DNA of 64,000 bases. Origin: Burkholderia ambifaria AMMD. Its GTDB lineage: Bacteria; Pseudomonadota; Gammaproteobacteria; Burkholderiales; Burkholderiaceae. Shown here one piece after another: positions 18,287 to 26,634 of this stretch. The stretch is from positions 744,001-808,000 of the forward strand of contig NC_008392.1 of assembly GCF_000203915.1 (NCBI RefSeq), given 5' to 3'. The notes beneath the pieces are model-generated. The model saw only the letters and a list, made by a program, of their open reading frames with translations, searched no databases and was not told the origin of the DNA. Numbering within the stretch: the first letter of the stretch is position 1; the number at the start of each line of letters is the position of its first letter. The position numbers and the translations under genes are program-made.

Positions 18287-19801
18287 ATGACGAATCCGCC
18301 GGTGGTCGAGATGATCGGCATCGACAAGGCGTTTCCAGGTGTGCATGCGCTACAGCGCGTTAATTTCCGGCTGTTTCCGGGCGAGATCCATGCGCTGATG
18401 GGCCAGAACGGCGCGGGCAAGTCGACGCTGATCAACGTGCTGACCGGCGTGCATGCGCACGACGCGGGCGAGATTCACGTCGGCGGCGCGCCGGTGCGCT
18501 TCGCCGCGCCGCGCGAGGCCGAGGCGGCCGGGATCCAGACGCTGTACCAGGAAGTGAACCTGTGCGCGAACCTGTCGGTCGCCGAGAACATCTTCGCGGG
18601 CCGGCAGCCGATGCGGCGCGGCGCGATCGACTGGAAGACGATCCATGCGCGTGCGCGCGCGGCGCTCGCCGAGCTCGACCTGTCGCTCGACGTCACGCGC
18701 TCGCTCGACGCGTATCCGATCGCGGTGCAGCAGATGGTCGCGATCGCGCGGGCCGTGTCGGTGGACGCGCGCGTGCTGATTCTCGACGAGCCGACGTCGA
18801 GCCTCGACGACGGCGAGGTCGCGCGGCTCTTCGACGTACTGCGCCGGCTGAAGGCGTCGGGCATCGCGATCCTGTTCGTCACGCATTTTCTTGAACAAAC
18901 CTATGCGGTGTCCGACCGGATCACGGTGATGCGCAACGGCGAGCGTGAAGGCGAGTATCTCGCGCGCGACCTGCCGGTCGACAGCCTGGTCGCGAAGATG
19001 ACCGGCCGCGCGCCGATGTCCGGCACGCTGCAGGCGGGCGCGGCGGCCGTGCAGCGCGATGCCGGCGCGGCCGCGCCGTTCCTGTCGATGCAGCAGGTCG
19101 GTCGGCGCGGAATGATGAGCCCGCTCGATCTCGACGTGCGGCCCGGCGAAATCGTCGGGCTGGCCGGGCTGCTCGGCTCGGGGCGCACGGAAACCGCGCA
19201 GCTGGCATTTGCCGCGGAACGCACCGACACCGGTGCGATCGAGATCGACGGCGCGCGCACGCGGCTCGCGTCGCCGCACGACGCGGTGCGCCACGGCATC
19301 GCGTATTGCCCGGAGGATCGCAAGAAGGAGGGGATCGTCGCCGCGCTGTCGATCCGCGAGAACATCGTGCTCGCGCTGCAGGCGCGGCGCGGCTGGTGGC
19401 GGCTGATCAGCCGCGCGCGCCAGCGCGAGCTCGCCGATACCTACATCGCGCGGCTCGGCATCAAGGCGCGCGACGCGGAGCAGCCGATCGGGCTGCTGTC
19501 GGGCGGCAACCAGCAGAAGGTGCTGCTCGCGCGCTGGCTCGCGACGGAACCGAAGCTGCTGATTCTCGACGAGCCGACCCGCGGCATCGACGTCGCCGCG
19601 AAATTCGACATCATGGAGCGCGTGCTCGCGCTGTGCGCGCAGGGGCTCGCCATCCTGTTCATCTCGTCGGAGATCAGCGAAGTCGTGCGCGTGAGCCACC
19701 GGATCGCGGTGCTGCGCGACCGGCGCAAGGTCGCCGAACTGAGCGGCGCCGACGCATCCGAGGAACACGTGTACCAACTGATCGCGGGAGGCCGGTCATG
19801 A
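18287..19801 (+). CDS. ytfR: Sugar ABC transporter double ATPase, YtfR-like
   Basis: This 504-residue ATPase has two fused ABC domains. The first has Walker A GQNGAGKSTL near residue 40 and Walker B VLILDEPTSSLD near residue 165. The second has a degenerate P-loop (LAGLLGSGRTETAQ), signature LSGGNQQKVLLARWL and Walker B LLILDEPTRGIDV. This layout is standard for CUT2 sugar importers. ATG at 18287 is preceded by GAGGG. The stop overlaps the next gene by ATGA. It energises import through the two permeases that follow. Confidence 0.94.
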   Translation: MTNPPVVEMIGIDKAFPGVHALQRVNFRLFPGEIHALMGQNGAGKSTLINVLTGVHAHDAGEIHVGGAPVRFAAPREAEAAGIQTLYQEVNLCANLSVAENIFAGRQPMRRGAIDWKTIHARARAALAELDLSLDVTRSLDAYPIAVQQMVAIARAVSVDARVLILDEPTSSLDDGEVARLFDVLRRLKASGIAILFVTHFLEQTYAVSDRITVMRNGEREGEYLARDLPVDSLVAKMTGRAPMSGTLQAGAAAVQRDAGAAAPFLSMQQVGRRGMMSPLDLDVRPGEIVGLAGLLGSGRTETAQLAFAAERTDTGAIEIDGARTRLASPHDAVRHGIAYCPEDRKKEGIVAALSIRENIVLALQARRGWWRLISRARQRELADTYIARLGIKARDAEQPIGLLSGGNQQKVLLARWLATEPKLLILDEPTRGIDVAAKFDIMERVLALCAQGLAILFISSEISEVVRVSHRIAVLRDRRKVAELSGADASEEHVYQLIAGGRS

Positions 19802-20838
19802 TGCGGCTACGCACGTTGCTTCGCCATCCGCTCGTATGGCCGCTGTTGACGCTCGCGCTGCTGCTGGCGCTCGACGTCGCGCATCGGCCGGGCTTCCTGT
19901 CGATCTCGCTGCTCGACGGCCACCTGTTCGGCGCGCCGATCGACATCCTCAACCGCGCGGCGCCGCTCGTGATCGTGTCGCTCGGGATGACGCTCGTGAT
20001 CGCGACGCGCGGGATCGACATCTCGGTCGGCGCGATCGTCGCGATCGCCGGCGCGGCCGCGGCGATCGTGCTCGACGGCGACCCGTCGCGGCTCGGTATG
20101 GCGCTGGCCGCCGCGCTCGGCGTCGGTGTGCTCGCAGGTGCGTGGAACGGCGTGCTCGTCGCGTTCGTCGGGATGCAGCCGATCATCGCGACGCTGATCC
20201 TGATGGTCGCCGGACGCGGCATCGCGCAGTTGCTGACCGGCGGGCAGATCATCCCGATCGGCGCGCCCGGCTACCTGGAGATCGGCGGCGGCTATCTCGC
20301 GGCCGTGCCGTGCTCGGTGTGGATCGCGATCGCGACGATCGCGGCGACCGCGCTGCTGGTGAACCGCACGGCGCTCGGCCTGTTCATCCGCGCGATCGGC
20401 GTGAATCCGGTCGCGACGCGGCTCGTGGGGCTGCGCGCCGGCGCGGTCGTGTTCGGCGTGTATTTGTGTTCCGGCGTGATGTCGGCGCTCGCGGGCATCC
20501 TCGCCAGCTCGAACGTGCGCAGCGCCGACGGCAACAACGCGGGGCTGCTGCTCGAGCTCGACGCGATCCTCGCGGTGACGCTGGGCGGCACGTCGCTGCT
20601 CGGCGGCCGTTTCAGCCTCGCCGGCTCGGTGCTCGGCGCGCTGATCATCCAGACGCTCACCTACACGACCTATTCGATCGGCGTGCCGCCGGAGGCGACG
20701 CTCGTCGTGAAGGCGATCGTCGTGATCGTCGTGACGCTGATCCAGTCGGACGCGGCGCGCGCGCTGGTGCTGCGGCACGCGTCGCGGCTGCTGCCTTCCG
20801 CGCGTTCGCGCGCCACCACCGGAGCCACGCACCGATGA
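19798..20838 (+). CDS. ytfT: Sugar ABC transporter permease, YtfT-like
   Basis: This 346-residue membrane permease of the CUT2 (BPD_transp_2) type has about 8-10 membrane helices. It carries the conserved SLGMTLVIATRGIDISVGA near the start, GMQPIIATLILM in the middle and AILAVTLGGTSLLGGRFS near the end. Two tandem ATGs occur at 19798 and 19801, with GGGAGG at 19785-19790 favouring the first. The gene overlaps both neighbours by ATGA, indicating coupled translation. It pairs with the next permease as a heterodimer in YtfT/YjfF systems. Confidence 0.93.
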   Translation: MMRLRTLLRHPLVWPLLTLALLLALDVAHRPGFLSISLLDGHLFGAPIDILNRAAPLVIVSLGMTLVIATRGIDISVGAIVAIAGAAAAIVLDGDPSRLGMALAAALGVGVLAGAWNGVLVAFVGMQPIIATLILMVAGRGIAQLLTGGQIIPIGAPGYLEIGGGYLAAVPCSVWIAIATIAATALLVNRTALGLFIRAIGVNPVATRLVGLRAGAVVFGVYLCSGVMSALAGILASSNVRSADGNNAGLLLELDAILAVTLGGTSLLGGRFSLAGSVLGALIIQTLTYTTYSIGVPPEATLVVKAIVVIVVTLIQSDAARALVLRHASRLLPSARSRATTGATHR

Positions 20839-21923
20839 ACCGATTCCTCACCCGGCTCGCCGACCCGCGCACGCTGCCGATCGTCGTGACGATCGTGCTG
20901 TTCGCCGCGCTATTCGGCTTCGGATCCGTGATGTACACCGGCTTCTTCTCGATGCAGGTATTGACCGGACTGCTCGTCGACAACGCGTTCCTGCTGATCG
21001 TCGCGATCGGGATGACGTTCGTGATCGTGTCGGGCGGCATCGACCTGTCGGTCGGCTCGGTCGTTGCGCTGACAACGATCTTCTGCGCGGTCGGCGCCGA
21101 GCGGCTGCACTGGCCCGTATGGGCGATCGTGCCGCTCGTGCTCCTGTTCGGCGCGCTGTACGGCGCGGCGATGGGCGCGCTGATCCATTATTTCCGGCTG
21201 CAGCCGTTCATCGTCACGCTGGCCGGGATGTTTCTCGCGCGCGGCGCGTGCTTCCTGATCACGACGCAGTCGATCACGATCAACGAGCCGACGTTCCATG
21301 CGCTCGCGGGCATCAGCGTGCCGATCGGCGGCGGGACGCTGAGCGCGGGCGCGCTGATCGCGCTCGCGACGCTGACCGCGGCGATCTACGTCGCGCATTT
21401 CACGCGCTTCGGCCGCAACGTCTACGCGATCGGCGGCAACGAGCGCTCGGCGCTGCTGATGGGGCTGCCGGTCGCGCGCACGAAGGTCGGCGTGTATGCG
21501 CTGAGCGGCTTCTGTTCGGCGCTCGGCGGCGTGGTGTTCACGCTGTACGTGCTGTCCGGCTACGGGCTGCAGGCGCAGGGGATGGAGCTTGACGCGATCG
21601 CCGCGACGGTGATCGGCGGCACGCTGCTCACCGGCGGCGTGGGCTACGTGATCGGGTCGGTGTTCGGTGTCGGCATTCTCGGCACGATCCAGGTGCTGAT
21701 CACGTTCGACGGCACGCTGAGCTCGTGGTGGACGCGGATCGTGATCGGTGCGCTGCTGTGCGTGTTCTGCCTGCTGCAGCGAGTGATCGAGCGGCATGCG
21801 GCGCGGCGGCGTACCGGCGGCACCGGGCTCGATCCGAAACGCCGCAAGCGCGAGGCCGCGCAGGTCAGGCCGGCCGCGGCGGGCGACGACGCGGCGCTGG
21901 TGTCGACGATGCGGCGGTTGTAA
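20835..21923 (+). CDS. yjfF: Sugar ABC transporter permease, YjfF-like
   Basis: This 362-residue CUT2 permease has the hallmark IGMTFVIVSGGIDLSVGSV, LQPFIVTLAGMFLARG, and AIAATVIGGTLLTGGVG. The last 40 residues (after ERHAARRRTGG) are hydrophilic and basic, longer than usual for YjfF, and could be a species-specific tail. It is the last gene of the ytfQRT-yjfF-type operon. A hairpin follows before the convergent kinase gene. Confidence 0.92.
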   Translation: MNRFLTRLADPRTLPIVVTIVLFAALFGFGSVMYTGFFSMQVLTGLLVDNAFLLIVAIGMTFVIVSGGIDLSVGSVVALTTIFCAVGAERLHWPVWAIVPLVLLFGALYGAAMGALIHYFRLQPFIVTLAGMFLARGACFLITTQSITINEPTFHALAGISVPIGGGTLSAGALIALATLTAAIYVAHFTRFGRNVYAIGGNERSALLMGLPVARTKVGVYALSGFCSALGGVVFTLYVLSGYGLQAQGMELDAIAATVIGGTLLTGGVGYVIGSVFGVGILGTIQVLITFDGTLSSWWTRIVIGALLCVFCLLQRVIERHAARRRTGGTGLDPKRRKREAAQVRPAAAGDDAALVSTMRRL

Positions 21924-21936
21924 CGACCGTCGCGTC

Positions 21937-21960
21937 AGGTGCGATCGTCGGCACGCACCT
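21937..21960. terminator. Candidate terminator hairpin in convergent gap
   Basis: AGGTGCG (21937-21943) pairs with CGCACCT (21954-21960) around a 10-base loop, 14 bases after the yjfF-like stop and before the end of the convergent kinase gene. No T-run follows, so function is uncertain. Confidence 0.35.
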
Positions 21961-22010
21961 GCGCGGGAGTGCGCGGCCCGCTGTCACTGGCTTCATGAGC
22001 GGCGCGGCGA

Positions 22011-24359
22011 TCACGCCGACCTTGCCATGTCCGGCTCCGCATCGAACGACGCATCGGCGATACCCATCCGTTTCAGCGACTCGGCCAGCCGCTCGATCGC
22101 GTGCAGATCGAGCGCGTCGAGACGCTCGCGCATCGCCTGCACGAACGCGGCATGGCGCGGCGCATGCGCATGCTGGCCGAGCCATTCCTCGATATCGGTG
22201 AGGCGGCCTTCGCTGGCGAGCACGGCCAGCTCGTCGAGCGCATCCGGCGACGGGCAGCGCATCGCATGCGCGTCGCTCAGCGATTCGTCGGGTTCGACCG
22301 GCTCGGCCGGCCGCATCAGCGCCGACGCCGGGATCAGCGCATGCCCGATCGCCGGTGCGACGATCTGGAACGTGAACGACGTGCCGACGCCCGGCTGGCT
22401 CGTCACGGAGAGCTCGCCGTTCATCGCGCCGACGATCCGCTGCGCGATGAACAGCCCGAGCCCGGTTCCGCCATTCACCGCCTGAACCTGCTGGTACGCG
22501 CGGAAGATGTCGCTCGTCTTGCCGATGTCGATCCCGATCCCGGTATCGGCGACCTCGAACACGATGCGCCACGCATCCCCCTGCGGATACGCGCCGACCG
22601 ACAGCGTGACCGTGCCGTCGCGCGTGAACTTCGACGCATTCGACAGCAGGTTGAGCAGCACCTGCTGCAGCCGGATGCCGTCGATCGACAGCTTGCGCGG
22701 CAGCGGCGTCAGTGGCCGGTAGTCGAACCGGTTGTCCTGCTGCTGGCACAGCGCGAGCGCATAGTCGCCGATGTCGGTCAGCAGGCCGGGCAGGTCGGTC
22801 GCGTCCGGAGAGATGCCGAGCGGCTGCAGCTCGGACTTCGTGTACTGCAGCAACTCGTCGATCAGCGTGAGCTGGTAGCGGATGCTGCGGTCGATCGAGC
22901 GGATCAGCCGCGCCTGGCTGCGGGTCGCGCTTTGCAGCAGCAGCTTCGCGTAGCCATTGATCGTCGACAGCGGCGCGCGCAGGTCGTGGCTCACGTAGCC
23001 GAGCGTCTCGATCTTCTGCTGCATGTGCGTCCTCACCTGCTGCAGCGCATCGTTGAGCGCGACCGTGCGTTTCGCGACCTCGTCGCGCAGGCGATCCTGT
23101 TCGGTGAGCTGCCATTGCTCGAGCCGCTTGCGCGCCTCGGTGCGTTGCCGGCCGACGTGGTGGATCCACGCGGCCAGCACCAGCAGGTGCGTGGCGAGCC
23201 CGATGATCGCGACCACGGGATTCGGATGGATGTCGGATTTCAGCCAGAGCAGCCACGTCGGTATCGCATCGCGTCCGTCGAGCACGCGCACCAGCATGTT
23301 GAAGCTCGCGAACCCGACGGCGATCAACATCACGCGGGCGCTCGGCGTGCGCCGGATCGCGAAGGTCAGCGCGAGGCCGATGTTCACGACCGCCATCACG
23401 GTGTTCAACCGCAGGCAGAACCACGTGAAGGTGAGCAGGTCGCCGTACGCCGCGCCGGCCATGCCGATGCATTCGAGCGCGAAGAACGCGATGTAGACGG
23501 CACGCATCGGCATGCTGGCCTTCTCGCGGTGCGCGACCATCAGGATGAATGCGATGAAGCAGGCGACCGACAGATAGACGAAGATCACCTCGCCGCGTGC
23601 CGACCATTCGTACGCGCCGGGCCACAGATACATCACGGTATAGCCGCGGTACGTCGCTTCGAACAGCGTCGTGCTCAGCGCCAGCACGGCCAGCACGACG
23701 AACATGCCGCTGCGCGAAAAGAATCCGATCAGCAGCGCACACCAGACAAGTGCGAGCAGGCCGCCGAAGAAGCCGAAGTTCCACATCGCGGCGCGCAGTT
23801 CGTACGCGTGCCATGCGTTGGGCGTGAACACGGACGGCGCGAGCCGCATTTCCTTGCGCGACGTGATGCGGATCAGCACGGGCAACCGCTCGCCCGGGCG
23901 CAGTGTCGTGTCGAGCGTCGGATATCGGGAAGCAGGATGGTCCGCGTCGCCGCGGTCGGCCGGAAAGCGCGCGGCGAGCGTCCACGCGCCGCCGCGCTCG
24001 ACATAAAAGTCTGCATGGTCGAGACGTGCGTCGCGAATCGCCAGCACCAGCGGGCGCTCGACGCTGTCGTGATTGACCAGCGTCGCGGCGACCCACCATG
24101 CCGAGCGGGAAAACTCGATGTTGAACGACGGGCGTGCAGCGGACGCGGACGTGCCGGTTGGCGCAGCCGCGAGTCGCGCGGCGGCCTGATCGACGGACAT
24201 CGTCGCGCCCCGATCCTCGACGATCGACACCGCGTCCAGTTGTGCAGCGTTTTCCGTCGCTTCGGCGCGGTGGGTCGCGCACGCGATCAGCGCCACCGCG
24301 AGCAGCAGAAGGGTGTACCAGCCCGACGCGCGGCGCCTAGGCATCGCGCGGGTGATCAT
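22011..24359 (-). CDS. Membrane sensor histidine kinase with 7TMR-DISM input
   Basis: This 782-residue sensor kinase has a signal/anchor (residues 12-34), a periplasmic DISM-type domain (about 40-175), seven membrane helices (about 190-400), and a coiled coil. A HisKA domain follows with the phospho-acceptor His458 in GYVSHDLRAPLSTINGYAKLL, then HATPase motifs LLNLLSNASKFT, VADTGIGID and NGGTGLGLF. A tail of about 95 residues after the ATPase domain has no motif I recognise. DISM domains usually sense carbohydrates or small ligands. The start overlaps the upstream regulator gene by 23 bases, so the two form one operon and one two-component pair. Confidence 0.9.
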   Translation of the reverse strand: MITRAMPRRRASGWYTLLLLAVALIACATHRAEATENAAQLDAVSIVEDRGATMSVDQAAARLAAAPTGTSASAARPSFNIEFSRSAWWVAATLVNHDSVERPLVLAIRDARLDHADFYVERGGAWTLAARFPADRGDADHPASRYPTLDTTLRPGERLPVLIRITSRKEMRLAPSVFTPNAWHAYELRAAMWNFGFFGGLLALVWCALLIGFFSRSGMFVVLAVLALSTTLFEATYRGYTVMYLWPGAYEWSARGEVIFVYLSVACFIAFILMVAHREKASMPMRAVYIAFFALECIGMAGAAYGDLLTFTWFCLRLNTVMAVVNIGLALTFAIRRTPSARVMLIAVGFASFNMLVRVLDGRDAIPTWLLWLKSDIHPNPVVAIIGLATHLLVLAAWIHHVGRQRTEARKRLEQWQLTEQDRLRDEVAKRTVALNDALQQVRTHMQQKIETLGYVSHDLRAPLSTINGYAKLLLQSATRSQARLIRSIDRSIRYQLTLIDELLQYTKSELQPLGISPDATDLPGLLTDIGDYALALCQQQDNRFDYRPLTPLPRKLSIDGIRLQQVLLNLLSNASKFTRDGTVTLSVGAYPQGDAWRIVFEVADTGIGIDIGKTSDIFRAYQQVQAVNGGTGLGLFIAQRIVGAMNGELSVTSQPGVGTSFTFQIVAPAIGHALIPASALMRPAEPVEPDESLSDAHAMRCPSPDALDELAVLASEGRLTDIEEWLGQHAHAPRHAAFVQAMRERLDALDLHAIERLAESLKRMGIADASFDAEPDMARSA

Positions 24360-25227
24360 GCGTCGCGGGCAGTGCGTCGACCGCCGGACGCTGGCGCCGC
24401 CAGTCGGACGGCGTGATGCCGAACCGTTCGCGAAACGCCGTCGCGAAATTGCCTGGCGTCGAGAAGCCGATTTCCTCGGCGATGTCGCCTATCCCCATCG
24501 ACGTCTCCGCGAGAAAGTGCTTCGCGGCGCGCAGCCGTGTGTCGCGCAGGTATTCGAACACGGTCTGGCCGAGATGATCGCGGAACACGCGCGACAGTCG
24601 CTTTTCGTGCGTGCCGACCTGTCGCGCGAGTTCCTCGAGCGTCGGCGGATTGCGCAATTCGCGCAGCAGCACGTCGCTCGCCGCGCGCACCAGCGCGGCG
24701 TCCGGATGGTCGGGCAGCTCGGGCAGGTGCGCGAACGGCTGGCTGCGCCGCGCGCGCTTCAGATGATTGCGGATCCGCGCAATGACCTCGACCGGCTCGA
24801 ACGGCTTCACGATGTAGTCGAGCGCACCGGTTTCGAGCCCCGCGATGCGATCGTCGAGATCGGCGGCGGCGGTCAGGATGATGATGGGTATGTTCTGCGT
24901 CGACGGCGTCGACGCCAGCAGGCGGCACGCGGCGAAGCCGTCCATGCGCGGCATCCGGACATCCATCAGGATCAGGTCGGGCGCGACGGCCTGCGCGCGG
25001 TGATAGGCCTGCAGCCCGTCGAACGCGACACTGATCCGGCATCGCGCCGAACGCAGGATCTCCGTCAGGAGCCGCAGGTCGTTCGGTCGGTCGTCTACAA
25101 CGAGAATGTGTGCGCCAACGAGATCCGGCGTGGCGCGCGGCGACGCCGGACTGGACGAGCGGGATGACATGGTTGCGAACGCGTTGGGGAGGTAGGCCGG
25201 GGTCGGACTCGATGCATCTATGCGCAC
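24337..25227 (-). CDS. Response regulator, receiver plus AraC-type DNA-binding domain
   Basis: This 296-residue protein has an N-terminal receiver domain: HILVVDDRPND gives the acidic pocket, LILMDVRMPRMDG the phospho-acceptor Asp89, and GALDYIVKPF the Lys. A C-terminal AraC/XylS helix-turn-helix follows (FEYLRDTRLRAAKHFLAE ... IAEEIGFSTPGNFATAF). The GTG at 25227 gives the longest form. ATG at 25170 (MSSRSSSPA) may be the real start, as TATAAT on the minus strand (25247-25242) would leave almost no leader for the GTG. It is presumably phosphorylated by the kinase encoded next. The target genes are unknown; the neighbouring sugar operon or adhesin are candidates. Confidence 0.9.
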   Translation of the reverse strand: MRIDASSPTPAYLPNAFATMSSRSSSPASPRATPDLVGAHILVVDDRPNDLRLLTEILRSARCRISVAFDGLQAYHRAQAVAPDLILMDVRMPRMDGFAACRLLASTPSTQNIPIIILTAAADLDDRIAGLETGALDYIVKPFEPVEVIARIRNHLKRARRSQPFAHLPELPDHPDAALVRAASDVLLRELRNPPTLEELARQVGTHEKRLSRVFRDHLGQTVFEYLRDTRLRAAKHFLAETSMGIGDIAEEIGFSTPGNFATAFRERFGITPSDWRRQRPAVDALPATHDHPRDA

Positions 25228-26634
25228 GATTGTTGCAAAAAATTATATGACGACAATAGCGCCAGCGGTGGGGTTTCCGTGCGCCGCGTGTGGGCATGTT
25301 TGACAGTGCGCGCAACCTTCCTGGCGGCGCGTCCGCACCGCGAAAACGGGCTGGGAAAAAGTGCCGGGCCGGAAATTAAATACCGGTCGTTATTGCCGAT
25401 TTGAATCGGCGTAAATGGAATTGGCCCGAATGATGAATCGAGTTGAAATGTGTCGCGCAGGCAGCCTGTTTCGACGCGGATCGCGGTCATCAATTTCGTG
25501 TCCCCGTGATTAAGTTTTTATGGATCGCTGGTTAAAAATGCTTTCGCGTTTAAGTCGATCGGGATGCCGGAATGTATGAATGTAAATATCGTCCGGCCGG
25601 GAAAACAGTTTGTCCGCTCGGGAAAAGGTTCGAGCGCCGGAGTCCCGGCACACTAGGCCGAGGTGGCGGGATCGGTTGTTCGGCAGAACGGCGTTCCATG
25701 CGAATTTCATTTGTCGCGGCGGCATGTTTGAGTGCGCAATATTCAATGTGACATTGAGTGCTGACAATCTCAAATTCCGGGATTCCGGTGCTGCGACGAG
25801 AGTCGGCACGAGGGCAATGCAGGCTTCCCACCCTTCGAATTGGGTTGATATAAGAGATGAAGGGAATGGCGTAGAAGCTGATGAGAGTGTGACATACCAG
25901 GCAACAAGAAATAGTCAAAGAAAGTCAGTCGATTAATTCGATGCAGGGGTCGTCCGGCCTATCGTCGTTTTTTCCGGAAATCCGGAATCTCCGGCGCGCG
26001 CCTGGACGGAAAAGGGGTGAGTGGGTTCGCGTCGGCCGCCGGGCAGTTCGATCTTTCAGGCGGCGGTCGCGCGGGCGCGCTCTCGAATCAGGCGGCACAA
26101 AAACATGAATATGAAAGGCACGGCAGTTCACGGCACCGGTTCGCCCGAACCGGCGGCGGCTGTCAGCGTCCGCGGTCCGGCGGCGCATGCTTCATTCCCC
26201 GGGGCCGCACGACGTCATCCTCCTCCTGAATGACCCAGGACGGGCCGCCCGGTGCATTCGGCGCGGCTTTCGTCCACCGACGCTTCCTCATGAAATTCGA
26301 GTTCGCCGCCCATGGGCCGGCGCGACGGCGTGCGCACGCGTTTTTCCGCGCTGCGTCGCCCGGCATGCCGCCGCCTGATCGGCGAGCTCGACTTCCATGA
26401 TTCGATAACCCGCGATCGTCGCCGTGCATCGTGTCGTCCGACACGGACGGCGTGCGGTCGTGTGATCGCGACGTGTGTCGCGCGTGTCGTGCAGAGCCGT
26501 TGAGCAGTTCAGTTAGATATCCGAATCAAGTAGCGGGGCGTCGCGAGACGGGAGACAAAGAAGGTGGAGACGGTCAGCTCCCGGCCGCGTTCGCTGTTGC
26601 GTCATCCAGCACATGTGAACCGAGGGAAAACAAG
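25228..26634. other. 1.4-kb gene-poor, lower-GC region upstream of the adhesin
   Basis: This stretch is visibly lower in GC than its surroundings from about 25230 to 25950. It contains several open frames on both strands, none with a plausible start, codon bias or recognisable product. The right part returns to high GC. It probably contains the promoters of the divergent regulator gene and the adhesin. TATAAT on the minus strand at 25247-25242 is the only good promoter-like hexamer I noticed. Confidence 0.45.

Noticed and set aside
25242..25247. TATAAT on the minus strand as a firm promoter of the REC-AraC gene
   Set aside because: No matching -35 hexamer lies at the right distance, and it would leave almost no leader for the GTG start; noted only as a hint.
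25510..25936. Small ORFs on both strands in the region before the adhesin
   Set aside because: They lack ribosome binding sites, biased codon use and any familiar sequence; I treat the region as non-coding.
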